From Papaver somniferum (Eukaryota; Streptophyta; Magnoliopsida; Ranunculales; Papaveraceae), in the NCBI RefSeq assembly GCF_003573695.1, contig NC_039359.1:158588210-158652209 (forward strand): 64,000 nucleotides of DNA, written 5' to 3'. The first letter of the stretch is position 1. Every line of letters begins with the position of its first letter. A program made the translations under genes and the position numbers. Positions 35,646-46,991 of the stretch are shown piece after piece. The notes below the pieces were generated by a model. The model was not told the DNA's origin, did not search any database, and saw only the letters and a list, made by a program, of their open reading frames with translations.

Positions 35646-36437
35646 TCTTCCCTCATAAGTCCCAAAAATCTTCGTAGTAAATAGGATATATTTTCACGGG
35701 ATTATTTCTTGTTATTTCTTCTTCACACGCCTAACGACAAACAATTGTCCTTTTTTTTATCTCTTGCACGCTCCAGACTGTGTTCCAATTCCTCCAAACT
35801 CGAGTAGTGCACGTTTCAAACTCACGGGGATTCATGCTATCCCGTGAATAACTCCATACTTCCATGTTTTACCAACTACTTCCCTTATTGTATCTGTACG
35901 CATGATATTACTCAGCAGACACACTCCAAATTGGTTGAAACTCGTATCTTGATTGAGTCAAACATGCTGCAGTCATGGGAAGAGAGTGAAGAAAACTCGG
36001 ATTTTCTCGTGAACTCTGTTTTCTCTCAAAACCGATTATCCAGCCAAACTGGATCAATTTCAACGATCATACCACGCCTGTTAAGCCCATCAGAAGAAAT
36101 CCAATCAAATTCCTCTGTTGAGTCTCTCTAAAACTCCTCCAAATTCTCATCCCTAATTCTGCTTGGCGACTTTTACTGTTTCCCGCCAAAATTGGAATTT
36201 AAATGAAGAAGAAGGTCAGTCCTTATCCAACAGCTGGGGGTGCGAATATCAGGTGAAGTGGGGGTCCATTTAGTAAATGTCCTCCGGGGGTGCCCCGAGT
36301 AATTTTTCAAGCCAATTTTTCCAAAAAAATTTATTTCCCAAAAATACCTACAAACACATAAAACACCATAATAAGTACAAAATCGAGTACCAATAATACA
36401 GAAAATTGAGGACAATTTAGATACAAAAATGTGTCAA
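35646..36437 (-). repeat. Probable LTR fragment of another Athila-like family
   Basis: There is no coding match. It shares the 15-mer gggtgccccgagtaa (36288-36302) with solo LTR X2 (32244-32258) in the same orientation. Read on the minus strand it starts TAATTGACACATTTTTG, a style seen in Athila-type LTRs. The right border at 36437 coincides with the break in the RT. I could not find a target duplication, so the boundaries are uncertain. Confidence 0.35.
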
Positions 36438-36738
36438 TTAGCAGATTTTATGTCCATTTGAAACAACTTAATCTTAAGAAAAAAACAAGAGCTAATAGTA
36501 ACCGAATGGACTCAAGGCGTGCCACAGGAGCAAAGGTTTCTTCAAAGTCGATACCCTCAATCTGTGAATATCCTTGAGCGACAAGTCTGGCTTTGTTTCT
36601 AACAATGGTGCCAAATTCATCATACTTATTCTTGAATTTCCATTTGGTACCAACAATATTGATATTGGAGGGACAATGTACGAACTCCCATATATCTTGT
36701 CTTTGAAATTGATTTAACTCTTCATGCATTGCATTCAC
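36438..36738 (-). pseudogene. Inverted Sirevirus reverse transcriptase, N-terminal part only
   Basis: The minus-strand frame has the Ty1/copia RT start: '[19 protein letters not shown]', [24 protein letters not shown] and [15 protein letters not shown]. After a small frame slip the homology continues to the MDIKSA motif and then stops at 36438. The catalytic YVDD region, the thumb and RNase H are all missing, so the enzyme cannot be active. Confidence 0.85.
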
Positions 36739-36759
36739 CCAAAAGGGATCGCTAAGAGC

Positions 36760-37257
36760 TTAATCAATATTTCTGGGTTCTACTTGTGAAAGATAACAAC
36801 CAAAATTGCAAATATTGTGAAGTTGTCCTCTTGTCTTAGCTGTAGAATCTTTTCCTCCAATAATACTGTTAGTATCATGATTCCTTTGAACCCATAGGTG
36901 TTTTGGAGTAACACGTTCTTGTTCAACAGGAATAGCCTGATTAGTGCTCTTCTCCTCGTCACTGGAAATATCAGGATCAACGACTGTTGGAACAACTTCA
37001 ACTGATTCTGGGATTTCCTTGACTTTCTCAATTATTTCAGTTGGAGGCAATTTAGCAGGAGAACTATCATGATGAAAATTGCTCAGATCATCAATGATGA
37101 TATTAGCAGATTCCATCATAACTTCGGTTCTGAGATTAAATACTCGAAAACCACGACTATCAGATGGATAGCCAAGAAAGATACCTTCACCGCTTTTAGA
37201 ATCAAATTTCCCTTTCTGTTCTCGATCCATCAGAATGTAGCACTTACTTCCAAACAA
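36760..37257 (-). pseudogene. Inverted Sirevirus pol: integrase C-terminal region and linker to RT
   Basis: This 165-codon minus-strand segment starts FGSKCYILMDREQKGKFD and contains the GIFLGYPSDSRGFRVFN motif typical of copia integrase C-termini, followed by an acidic linker (DPDISSDEEKS) leading towards RT. The frame differs from the upstream segment at 37230-37436, which indicates a small indel near 37240. It ends at a stop before the RT segment. Confidence 0.8.
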
Positions 37258-38141
37258 TCTGAGATAATGTAAGTTGGGTTCCTACCGTACCACAACTCAT
37301 AAGGAGTGTTTAGGAATTTAGACCGTAGGTAAACACGGTTGATCAAATAACATGTTGTGAATACAGCTTCTCCCCAAAACCTTAATGGTAGGTTTTTGTT
37401 GTGGAGCATAACCCTGGCCATTTCCTGAATGTTCATATTCTTCCTTTCTGCAACCCCATTAGCTTGAGGAGTAATGGGTGGTGATTATTGTTGAATAGTC
37501 CTTAGTTTGTCACAAAATTCAAACACCTTAGTGTTCTTGAATTCAGTTCCACGGTCGCTTCTAATTTTCTTTAGCTTGCGACCTTGTTCATTCTGGATTC
37601 TATTAACAATAATATTGAATTCACCAAGGGTTCCATTCTTATGAGCTAAAAATGCCACCCAAGTGAATCTGGTGTAATCATCTACCATAACCAAAGCATA
37701 CTTCTTTCCAGCAACCGTAGGTTGTTGAATATGACCGAAGAGATCCATATGAATTAAATCAAGTGGATCTTTAGTTAGAATATCTCGAGATGATTTATGT
37801 GGAACTTTCGTTTGTTTACCCTTTTGACAGGAACCACAGACACCATCAATCTTTGTATTGATTTTGGGAACGCCTCTAACAAGTTCTTTGTTAATGATCT
37901 TAGTTAGAATGCGATAATTGATGTGACCAAAACGCTCATGACAAAGATGTATAGATTCCACCTTAGTCAAATTGCAACAATTACTAAACTGAGTATCAAG
38001 AAGATAACAGTTATTTTTACCAAGAGTTCCCTGAAAGATTACTTTTCCAGTTTTGCCTACAATGTCACATCCATTCGCGCTGAAGACAACTTTATGGCCT
38101 TTGTCACAAATTTGACTAACAGAAAGAAGGTTTGCATTCAT
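37230..38141 (-). pseudogene. Inverted Sirevirus integrase
   Basis: The segment at 37485-38141 (218 codons) carries the HHCC zinc-binding motif with His68, His73, Cys102 and Cys105 (CHERFGH, CGSCQKGK). The catalytic core follows, with Asp133 (HMDLFG) and Asp196 (IRSDRGTEF). An in-frame TAA at about 37484 interrupts the sequence just before the glutamate motif, which survives as NGVAERKN at about 37440-37460 and continues in 37230-37436 (GEAVFTTCYLINR). All three catalytic acids are recognisable, but they are separated by a stop codon. Confidence 0.85.
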
Positions 38142-38155
38142 ACCTTTAACGTATA

Positions 38156-38581
38156 CTACATCATAGATTCAGGAACGCCAGGAAGTTTGATCATCCCTTT
38201 CTTGCTTATACAGCAAAAACTCCCATTTACGAATGTTACAGGACCTCCTTCAAAGTCGTTTGAATTCACAAACCATGAAAGATCTCCAGTCATATGTCGG
38301 CTACATCCACTATCAATAAACCATTGAAAAGGTGATGTTGATTTTAGAGAAAAAGCTCCCATACTAACACTACTATCCCGTTTGGGATTTCTTGTTAGAT
38401 TTGTACACCTTTTTAGAGAAGTAAACAGTTGTTCAGCTTTCTTATGTAGATTACTCGCAACCTTTAAACTTTTCCTGAAAGATGTACATGTATGTTGAAA
38501 ATGATTGTGAGAATCAAAGAACATACATGGACCAACATCTTTAATCTCACCTGAGTAATTATGAGTCCCATCAGGTTTCAC
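38156..38581 (-). pseudogene. Inverted Sirevirus protease region
   Basis: This 141-codon minus-strand segment has the copia aspartic protease motif WFIDSGCSRHMTGD, with the catalytic DSG at residues 90-92. The N-terminal half is Lys/Ser-rich linker. Only about 300 bases separate it from the primer site, so almost all of gag has been deleted from this copy. Confidence 0.8.
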
Positions 38582-38893
38582 AAAGCCTAAACCTCACTTA
38601 CCCTGGCTTGCGGCAATTCTTGAGAGAAGAATTAAATGAGTTATTCAAATCCATTGAAAGAACTTTGACAGACTTCAAATCCTTATACTTTGCAATTTCT
38701 GCAATAAGACCAGAATTAATCCGGATTTATTCATCCAACTTCTTCCGGAGAATAACCAGCTCTTCAGAACTTTCGCTAAGATCAGAGTTAAATCCTGGTG
38801 AAGCGTTTTTCCAAACTTTACTGTCCATAGAGTCAGATCGCTACAAACACAGACTTATGAGGTCTTGAACGTGTTGCCTACTCTGATACCAAT
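38582..38893 (-). other. Leader and primer site of the inverted Sirevirus
   Basis: The complement of the tRNA-Met-type primer site lies at 38880-38891 (ctctgatacca). The neighbouring bases (tccatagagtcagatcgct) match the start of the other gag regions. The rest of gag is absent. Confidence 0.7.
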
Positions 38894-41415
38894 TGAAAAA
38901 GCGGGGGTCTAACAACCACACCCAATATTTCGCTTAGAAATCTGTATGGAAAAACTCCAATATAATTCCAAGAGAATCAACCAGACAGTCAGACTCAATC
39001 AATGGAAATATATATATATCCAAGAGTTATATCTCTATTTCTCAATTCAATCCGCAATCAAACAAATAGAAATTTGCGAACCCAATTGAATATAAGAAAT
39101 AACTTGGACGGTATCAAAAACCAATATCCAAGTATCAATAAATTTAATCAACAACGAAAGGTTGGATTCACAATTGATTGAACTTACGCACAACATGTGA
39201 TATTTCAATTATATAAACAAATATAATGCGGAAAAGAAATAAAACAGACACCATAAGTTTTGTTAACGAGGAAACCGCAAATGCATAAAAACCCCGGGAC
39301 CAAGTCCATATTTGAACACCACACTGTATTAAGCCGCTACAGAAACTAGCCTACTCCAAGTTAACTTCGGACTGGAATGTAGTTGAGCCCTAATCAATCT
39401 CACACTGATCAAGGTACAGTGGCGTTCCTTACGCCTCTAGAACCACGCCGGGTTCCGCGCACTTGATTCCCTTAGATGATCTCACCCACAACTAAGAGTT
39501 CCTACGACCCAAATTCGAAGACTTGATAAACCAATTCGTCTCACACAAAAAAGTCTATTGAATAGATAAATCTGTCTCCCGCAGACATACCTATAAGTTT
39601 TGTTCTGTATTTTGATAAATCAAGGTGAACATGAACCAATTGATAAATCGGACTTATATTCCCAAAGAACAACCTACTAATATCAATCACCTCAAAATAA
39701 TCTTAATCGTATGGTAGCGAAACAAGATATTGTGGAATCACAAACGATGATACGAAGATGTTTGTGACTACTCTTTATCTTGCATATCGGAGATTAAATC
39801 TAGATCCAATCTTAAATAAGATAATACTCAATCGCGATAGAAAACAACAAGATCAGAACACGCAACTACAGAGAAAATAGTTGGGTATGGCTTCATAATC
39901 CCAATGAAGTCTTCAAGTCGTTAACCTACTGGGTTTTGGAAAAACCAAAGGTTAAAGGAGAATCGACTCTAGTCGCAACTAGTATCACATATGAGGTGTG
40001 GGATTAGGTTTCCCAATTGCTAGAGTTCTCCCTTATATAGTCTTTAAATCAGGGTTTTCAATCAATGTTACCTTGGTAACAAATAATTCAATATTCACCG
40101 TTAGATGAAAACTTGATTAGACTCAAGCTAATATATTTCAACCGTTAGATCTAACTTAGCTTGTTACACACAAATGAAAAGTGACTTCATTTAGATATGG
40201 GTAACCGTACCTAAACGTGTGCACCTTGTTGGCTCAACAATAGTTAACCGAAGTTAGCCATATGAATACTTTCGTATCAACCATATTCATCTTAACCATA
40301 ACTAGTTCAAATGACTCAAATGAAACTAGTTCTAGAGTTGCTCAATTGTTTATATTCTCATAGAATTATACAAGACACAATTGAAGAAAAATCAATTTTG
40401 ATTCACTCGAATCAATATAGGAACATTATAGCCACAGTTTGCAAAAGATTGCATTCCTTGTTATATAAATGTATTAGTTCATGAACAAACCGATTTTAGA
40501 ACATCAACACTCAAGTATGCAAGCAGGTGTGCATACCTAAGTACCCGGAGTTGCACTGCATTCGCCAGTATGCAAACGGGTACGCATACTGTCGTTTACA
40601 TCCGAACTCAGTTGAATATAGTGCGCGTACGGGTACGCATACCAAGGTTCCCTGACTTAAACTGATTTCTCCAGTATGCATACCGGTATCCATACTATAG
40701 CTCCCGGACTTCATCTGACCAACCAGTACGCATACTGGTATGCATACTAGATTGTCGGTCTTGGACTGCACATATGCAAGTACGCATACTGTATTTATAT
40801 CCAATCATGGTTAATCGTTCTAAACTCCCATTTCAATCATTGAAACATTCTTAGAAGACGATAATAGCTGTCTCACACAAAATATTAGCTTCAAAGAAAT
40901 TTTCAAGTGATCGAATGATTAATACGAAACATTCCGAGTATACATCAAATGATTGTCTCACACAAATCATGTAAGATGTTACCAGGTGAATTTCACATGA
41001 TCATCTTTTGACTTTTGTCAAGAATATAAGATGAACTTGGTTAAAGCGAAAGCTTACCAAAACATATTTCGAGAAACATGTAAGCGAGTTAAACTCAGCT
41101 CGGAATATCAAATGTGTATAATTGAAGTCCATATATCTATACTATTTTTGTCTCAAATAGGAGATAGAGTAGAAAGACTTTTGAGTGATAGATGAGTTCA
41201 AGTCTCCACATACCTTTCCACAAGCTCCCCTTAGTAGTTCTCCGTCTTCAATCGATGAACGTCGTGAAGTCTAATGCTCAACTACACTTACTATCCTAAT
41301 CCGAGACTTAGCTATAAGTAGAATAGAAATCAATACTTAAAGTTTTGACAATTAAACTTGACAAACAACCTTGAGGTATCAACGCTTGCGAGTTCGACCG
41401 AGCAGTGCTCTAAAA
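38894..41415 (-). repeat. Sirevirus LTR C, inverted, nearly complete (about 2.5 kb)
   Basis: It runs from TGAAAAAGCGGGGG to gagcagtgctctaaaa, the mirror of the TGTTAGAGCACTGC start, with a changed final base pair. It is not interrupted. The TATA box is at 40031-40040 on the minus strand. A dense set of palindromic gtacgcatac/gtatgcatac motifs lies at 40515-40800. Confidence 0.88.
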
Positions 41416-41986
41416 TAAACTACTTGATGAATACACTAAGTTTCGAATATGTAAAATCATCGAAACAAAGTTGATATATTCTTTTCTAGTCATGAAGTAT
41501 CTCTATGAGAATTTCATTATGATCCCACTAGTTTTCGTACCTTTGACCATTTATATTGATAAAAAGGGGGAGAATTAAGGTGTAGTTCACACTACCAATA
41601 CGTATGGTTTACGGATCATTATGTAAGGGGGAGTGTTTTTCATGTGAGGTGAAATATTGACTAGGGGGAGTGATACATATCACCATGCTATTGTTGTCAA
41701 AGTTGTGATACAATTGTACTTTGATGTTGTGTAATAATATTATGACACTGTATAACAATGATTGAGAGCTATTGTTTTCTCATTGTCATAGCTACGGATC
41801 TTAAACAACTATGATGTTGAGTTGAACACGTTCAGAATCACTGGAGTACTTGGAAGTGACGAAGATTTCGAGTAATGTTGAAGAACCAAGGAAATCAAGC
41901 ATTTGGATGAGAAGATACAAAGTTTATTTATTTTGTAATCCATATGTATTGATAGTTTTGTCACTAAAATTGATAAAGGGGGAGAT
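41416..41986 (+). other. Sirevirus 3' end with repeated purine tracts
   Basis: The sequence is homologous to 28705-29285 and includes the gggggag tracts, the last at about 41978-41984 directly before LTR D. The join with LTR C at 41415/41416 falls in mid-sequence of both partners, so it is a rearrangement point rather than a clean insertion. Confidence 0.75.
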
Positions 41987-42361
41987 TGTTAGAGCACTGC
42001 TCGGTCAAACTCGCAAGCGTTGCTATCTCAATCTTGTTGTCAAGTTTAGTTGCCAAAACTATAAGTCTTGATTTGTAGTCTACTTATAGGTAAGTCTCGG
42101 ATTAGGATAGAAAGTGTAGTTGAGCATTAGACTTCACGACGTTCATCGATTGAAGACGAATAACTACTAAGGGGAGCTTGTAGAAATTTATCAACAAATG
42201 TTATGTGGAGACTTGAACTCATCTATCACTCAAAAGTCTATCTACTCTATCTCCTATTTGAGACAAAATTCGTACAGTTATATAGACTTCTATTATACAC
42301 ATTTGATATTCGAGCTGAGTTTAACTCGCTTACATATTTCTAGAAATATGTGTTGGTAAGC
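41987..42361 (+). repeat. Sirevirus LTR D, left part
   Basis: It starts TGTTAGAGCACTGC and is broken by Athila-2. The last five bases, taagc (42357-42361), are the left target duplication. Confidence 0.9.
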
Positions 42362-43195
42362 TGATAAGTGCATATTTTACATATATTTAGTGTCGATTCC
42401 ATGCTAGTAATTGTTTATATTCTTGCAAATTATTGTATATTACGCTTGTTTTCTCTTATTCTATGTTTTATTAGGTGAATCATCCAAAAGAAGTGAATTG
42501 GCACTTAATTGTGCAATAAAAGAAGCTAGCTACAAATGGAGAATGACCAAATACCAACGGAACTTGTTCAAGTACAAGATTTTTACTTTTCATCTTGAAG
42601 AGGACGAAAATATAAATCCAACGGCGAAAGGATGAAGTAATTCCGAGTTCGCATGAAGAAGTTATGAGCAAAACAAGAACTCAGAACACAAAAGGGCAAA
42701 ATGGTCGTTTCCGGGACAAATGCTATTGGCACCCCTTATGCGTTAAGGGGTATCCATTCTACTAAGGGACAGTCAACTTTCAAAGGAATTACTAATGGCA
42801 GTCCAGCATTTTACAAGGTGTAAAGATGGAATTTAAATATTGTTAAAGGCAGACGTTGTTTCACTCAGGGATGCCATATCCATCTTCCTTATTCAAAACT
42901 AGAAATCCCGCATGCAGTTTCTTCTGCATGGATATCTGTTACAGTGTTGCTCGAGCTGCTACGATTGGCAGTGATGAGGAGGGTTCGGTGATTGATGGAA
43001 GACGAGTAGAGAAGAAGACCTCAAGCCTGGCAGTGAACGTTGCTGCCATTGTTGGTTCGTAGTCATTGGTGATGGGTTTAGGTTTGTCTACTATGAAGAA
43101 AAGAAGTGGTGCTGATACCGTTGGCAGTAATGAGGAGATGGGGCGATTCTGAGTTGCTGCCGTTGTTGACTGTGCGAACCAGTAATGGAGCTGGT

Positions 43196-45070
43196 TGATG
43201 AGTGCTAAAAAGTGCATATTTCTATATATTTTTCTTGGCATTTAACTCATCTTTTGTGTATTAATTCTACATTTTATCCCATATTCTGTGTTTTCGTTGT
43301 TTTCAAGAATAAATACTTTTCTTAATTAATTTTGCATTTTTAGGTACTAAATAAAGCCTGATTGACTCACGGAGCGAAAAGAGCAAAGAAACGGCAAAGA
43401 CTCCCGCTAGGAGGAAGCGAAGAATGATGTTTGCAAGAGCCGGATCAACTAGAAATGGGATTGAAGAGGAAGAATTGTTCTTAAAGAAGATATGGGCTTG
43501 GCATACCCAAGACCCAAAACCCTCACCCAAATCCATTTCCTATATCCATACCCGTTTCCCTTTCTAGCCGTCAGATTGGATCATCTCAGCATCCTACGGT
43601 CGCAGCATCGCCGTACATCAAAGTCTGAAGCTCCTGTCTAACACTACAGCACCTAACTCCATCTGGAGCCGTCAGCTTCGTTGTATCACTTAATCCAACG
43701 GTCGCTCAGAGCTTGTTTACATCGTGCCGTTCGATTCAATTAGTAAGTGATTATCCAACGGATCTCCTCGCTGCGCATCAACTTCAGATGATTCCGCTCA
43801 ACACCTTAGACATCGAACCCATCGACCTAAACCAAACACACCCTTCTTCCCAAACATCGAGTTCTTCTCCTCCACTCCGTCTGCAGAGAAAACTCTGCCA
43901 TCTCCATCACCACCATCTCTTCCATCTCCACCTCGAACACCACCACTACCACCTTCCCCCGACAAACTCAGTATTCCATCACCACCCTTGTCTCTTCCTT
44001 TCTCGTCTGTAGCATCGAGTCCTGATGCTACAAACTCGACAGTGAGAGAAGCTAGGGTTCACAGAAGTCTAGGGCTAGGCCAACAGCGCAACAAGAGCAG
44101 GAAGAGCATCAGAGGGACATCAAGAAGCATGGGTCGAGCAGAATTCACACATGGGTGAGAGAATTTGATTTTCCCCAAATCAATTTAGGTTTTCAAATTT
44201 TAGGGTTTCTCAAAATTAGGGATTTTTTGTAAGCTATAAATAGAAACTGATGTAGAATGTTTAAGCGGTTCTTGGGTCATCCGAGAAACCCCCTAATTGG
44301 GTTAATTTAATTCTCAATGTCAATTTGATTTCACTGTTAATTTTTAGGGTTCTTCATTTACAATTTTCATTCACTGTTTAGTTGTTTAAATGCAATGTTA
44401 TTTCACATGATCATGTTTAGTTCCATTTTAATGTTAATTATGTTCTGAGTTCACTGCTAGGGTTAGATGAAACCATTAATTCATTGTTAAGTTCAGTTCA
44501 AGTTTTGATATAGTCTTGTTGTGCTAAGAATGCTAGGATTGAAATTATCCTTCAGGATTGCTTACTCATCTAAGTGATTGATCTGCGGTTAGTTTGTTTT
44601 GTGAGAGGACAGCTAATACTAGGATTAGATAATTATCTTAGTGATACTAAACCATCCTCCTGAAACAACCCTTTGATGAGCAGCAGGCTTGAACCTTCAC
44701 TGCCATCTAGATAGTCAGCAAGCCTAGAAGCTCACTGATATCTACACCAGGGACAAGAACATAATGGAACTAGGATGACTTAACTTAAGTTAGTGGTGGA
44801 TTCAATCCCTAATTCTTTATTTCTTTGTTCTAGTGCTTCACTACCATTACTTCCTTGGTTCTTTATTTCTCACTGCCTTAGGCTCATTGCCTTTGATTCT
44901 TTGCCACTGTCAATCTTTGCATCTTTGGCTCACTGCCACTGTCACTGCTTAGCTTAGGAAACTTCAACTACACACACAAGTCTCTGTGGATCGACCCGTA
45001 TTTGCACATTAGCTTCAATCGACACCGTGCACTTGCGGTTATCATTTGTAGGATTTTTAGAAGCCTATCA
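43196..45070 (+). mobile_element. Solo LTR related to Athila-1, 1875 bp
   Basis: The sequence runs from TGATGAGTGC to AAGCCTATCA and is flanked by CTGGT at 43191-43195 and 45071-45075. The uninterrupted 3' LTR of Athila-2 (around 54978) has a single ctggt, confirming a clean insertion. Motifs shared with the Athila-1 LTR include 'cggagcgaaaagagcaaag' and agccgtcagattggatc. A TATA-like motif is at 44235-44243. Confidence 0.92.
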
Positions 45071-45764
45071 CTGGTCGTCTGTGATAGTTAAGAAGAACTC
45101 GATGGTGTTTATGAATCTCGAGAGGTACTGGGGTTTTTAATATTTCTACCATTACGGTAGTGATCATGATGATCAGGCAATGGATTTAATGTCGTGACTA
45201 TGCCATGGATAGGTGGTTTGCGGCTGACTACTGGTGATGCTGGCAGTGACGAGGAATAAGTGTTGAGTTCGAGTTTAGGTTGAGCTGGTGTTGGGCTCGA
45301 TATCAGGTGAAGCAAGATGGCTTCTGCCATTGGTTCTGGTGGTTAGAAAATGACTGGGATTGTGACTTTGGAATCCTAGTTTGATTGGAAGAGTGGTTAT
45401 AGATAAAACATGGAGTTCTAGGAGGTGTAGCTGCTCGAAACTTGAGAGAGAAATCAGCTCGGAAACTGATATTGCTGCTGTTGATTGAATAGGCTGGATG
45501 GAGATGATTAAGCGGTGGTTCTGGAGATCGGATAAACAAGGAATCATTGCTACGCGCTGGTGAAGATTGGATAATCTTTAGAATTCAAAGCTTGGGCGAG
45601 AATTCAGAGTTTTGATAAGTTTTCTTACTGGAAAACAGTCCCCGTGTGAGACTTTTGCCGTTGATTTTGAAGATGACCGGTGGATGATAAACACGAGTAT
45701 AGGGTTTGAGTCGGCTAAGGAGAGCTGGGTGTTTATCAGATTCGAAATTTCAGCTACAAAAAGC

Positions 45765-45774
45765 TATAAATAGA
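45765..45774 (+). promoter_or_regulatory. Candidate TATA box of the Athila-2 5' LTR
   Basis: TATAAATAGA is conserved in the 3' LTR at about 55672-55681, with the same following sequence gggtcgaatag. Confidence 0.6.
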
Positions 45775-46782
45775 GGGTCGAATAGCCAGCAGAACTCATC
45801 TCCTCAACCTCAGTTTCACGCTCATAACATGTTCGTAAAAAGTCTTCACAGAAGCAGAAAGTGTTCATACATGCAACAATAGCAGAAAGGTTATAGCAAC
45901 AAGGATACAGTGGATGATATCTTGCAACAGAGGCAGCAATATCTAGAGTTCTTCTACAACAACAGTTTTCTTTCTATAACCTCCATTATGTCTAGATAAT
46001 TTACTTATTTGATTGAGGATGAATTCTAAATACTATATATGATTTGATTTAGTATATGAATCTGTTCTGATTTCTTCATATATTATTGGTTGTGTTTATT
46101 ATTAAAAATGAATATGATTGATTGATAGATAGATTGTTTAGGTTGCCAACTGAATATATTTGTTAACTCAATCTAATGTTAATAAGAGTTAAGATATCCG
46201 TAATTATTGAATAATTTCTTACACAAGTAGAGAACGTGAGACCTTGCGGAGGGATTCCGTAAAGCAATCGCGTGTAAACAAAGCACTAGAAAGTAGACCA
46301 AGCGTACTGAGTCTAACTACTAGGATTAATCCTAAATTCACAGACCATAAAACATTCGACTGAATTACATCTTGTAAGCGTACCTCAAGATGGTTCAGAC
46401 GGATAGACTCTGACGACTAAGCGTACCTGTTGTCCAGTGGCTTAAGGGATTTTGGAGATAGCTAAGCATACTTGTTATCTTACGGTTAGTAATAATCTAT
46501 GATTAATGATGAATTGAGGAATATACTACTTTGATGAATATTTAGTTACGAAGAAGGATTCCTCGATCATCTCTCTCCATATTGCTTGCAATCTTAATTA
46601 GTTTTCATTGCTTTATTATTTATTTATCTTTTGAATCTAAAACAAAAACCCCCATTTGTGACATTTTTGACAACTAAACTCCCTGCTCTTCGTGGGAACG
46701 ATCCTTGCTTCCATTATATTACCAGCTAATTGTGTGGAAATAAGATTATTAATTTTTTGAGCCTACGACACCCATCAAATTT

Positions 46783-46799
46783 TGGCGCCGCTGCCGGGA
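46783..46799 (+). other. Primer binding site of Athila-2, tRNA-Asp type
   Basis: TGGCGCCGCTGCCGGGA begins 5 bases after the 5' LTR and matches the tRNA-Asp primer site typical of Athila elements. Confidence 0.88.
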
Positions 46800-46991
46800 A
46801 GCAGTCGGTAGCTTTAGTTGTTTCTTTTTGTTTTGTTTTTGTTTTTTTTCTTTTAGATTTTCTTTTTACTTTTTAACTTTGTTTTCTAGATTTTTGTTTT
46901 AGGTACTTAATCTCTGGCATCAAAGGATTTGGATTACCCCAGGTTTTGAATTCAAACTCGAAAGGGAACTGTACTAAAAGCACGTCCAAAA

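Larger units (their letters stand above)
42362..46777 (+). repeat. 5' LTR of Athila-2, split by a solo LTR
   Basis: Without the nested 1875-bp element and one duplication it is about 2.54 kb. It ends CACCCATCA, 5 bases before the primer site. The TATA box candidate TATAAATAGA is at 45765-45774. Confidence 0.9.
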
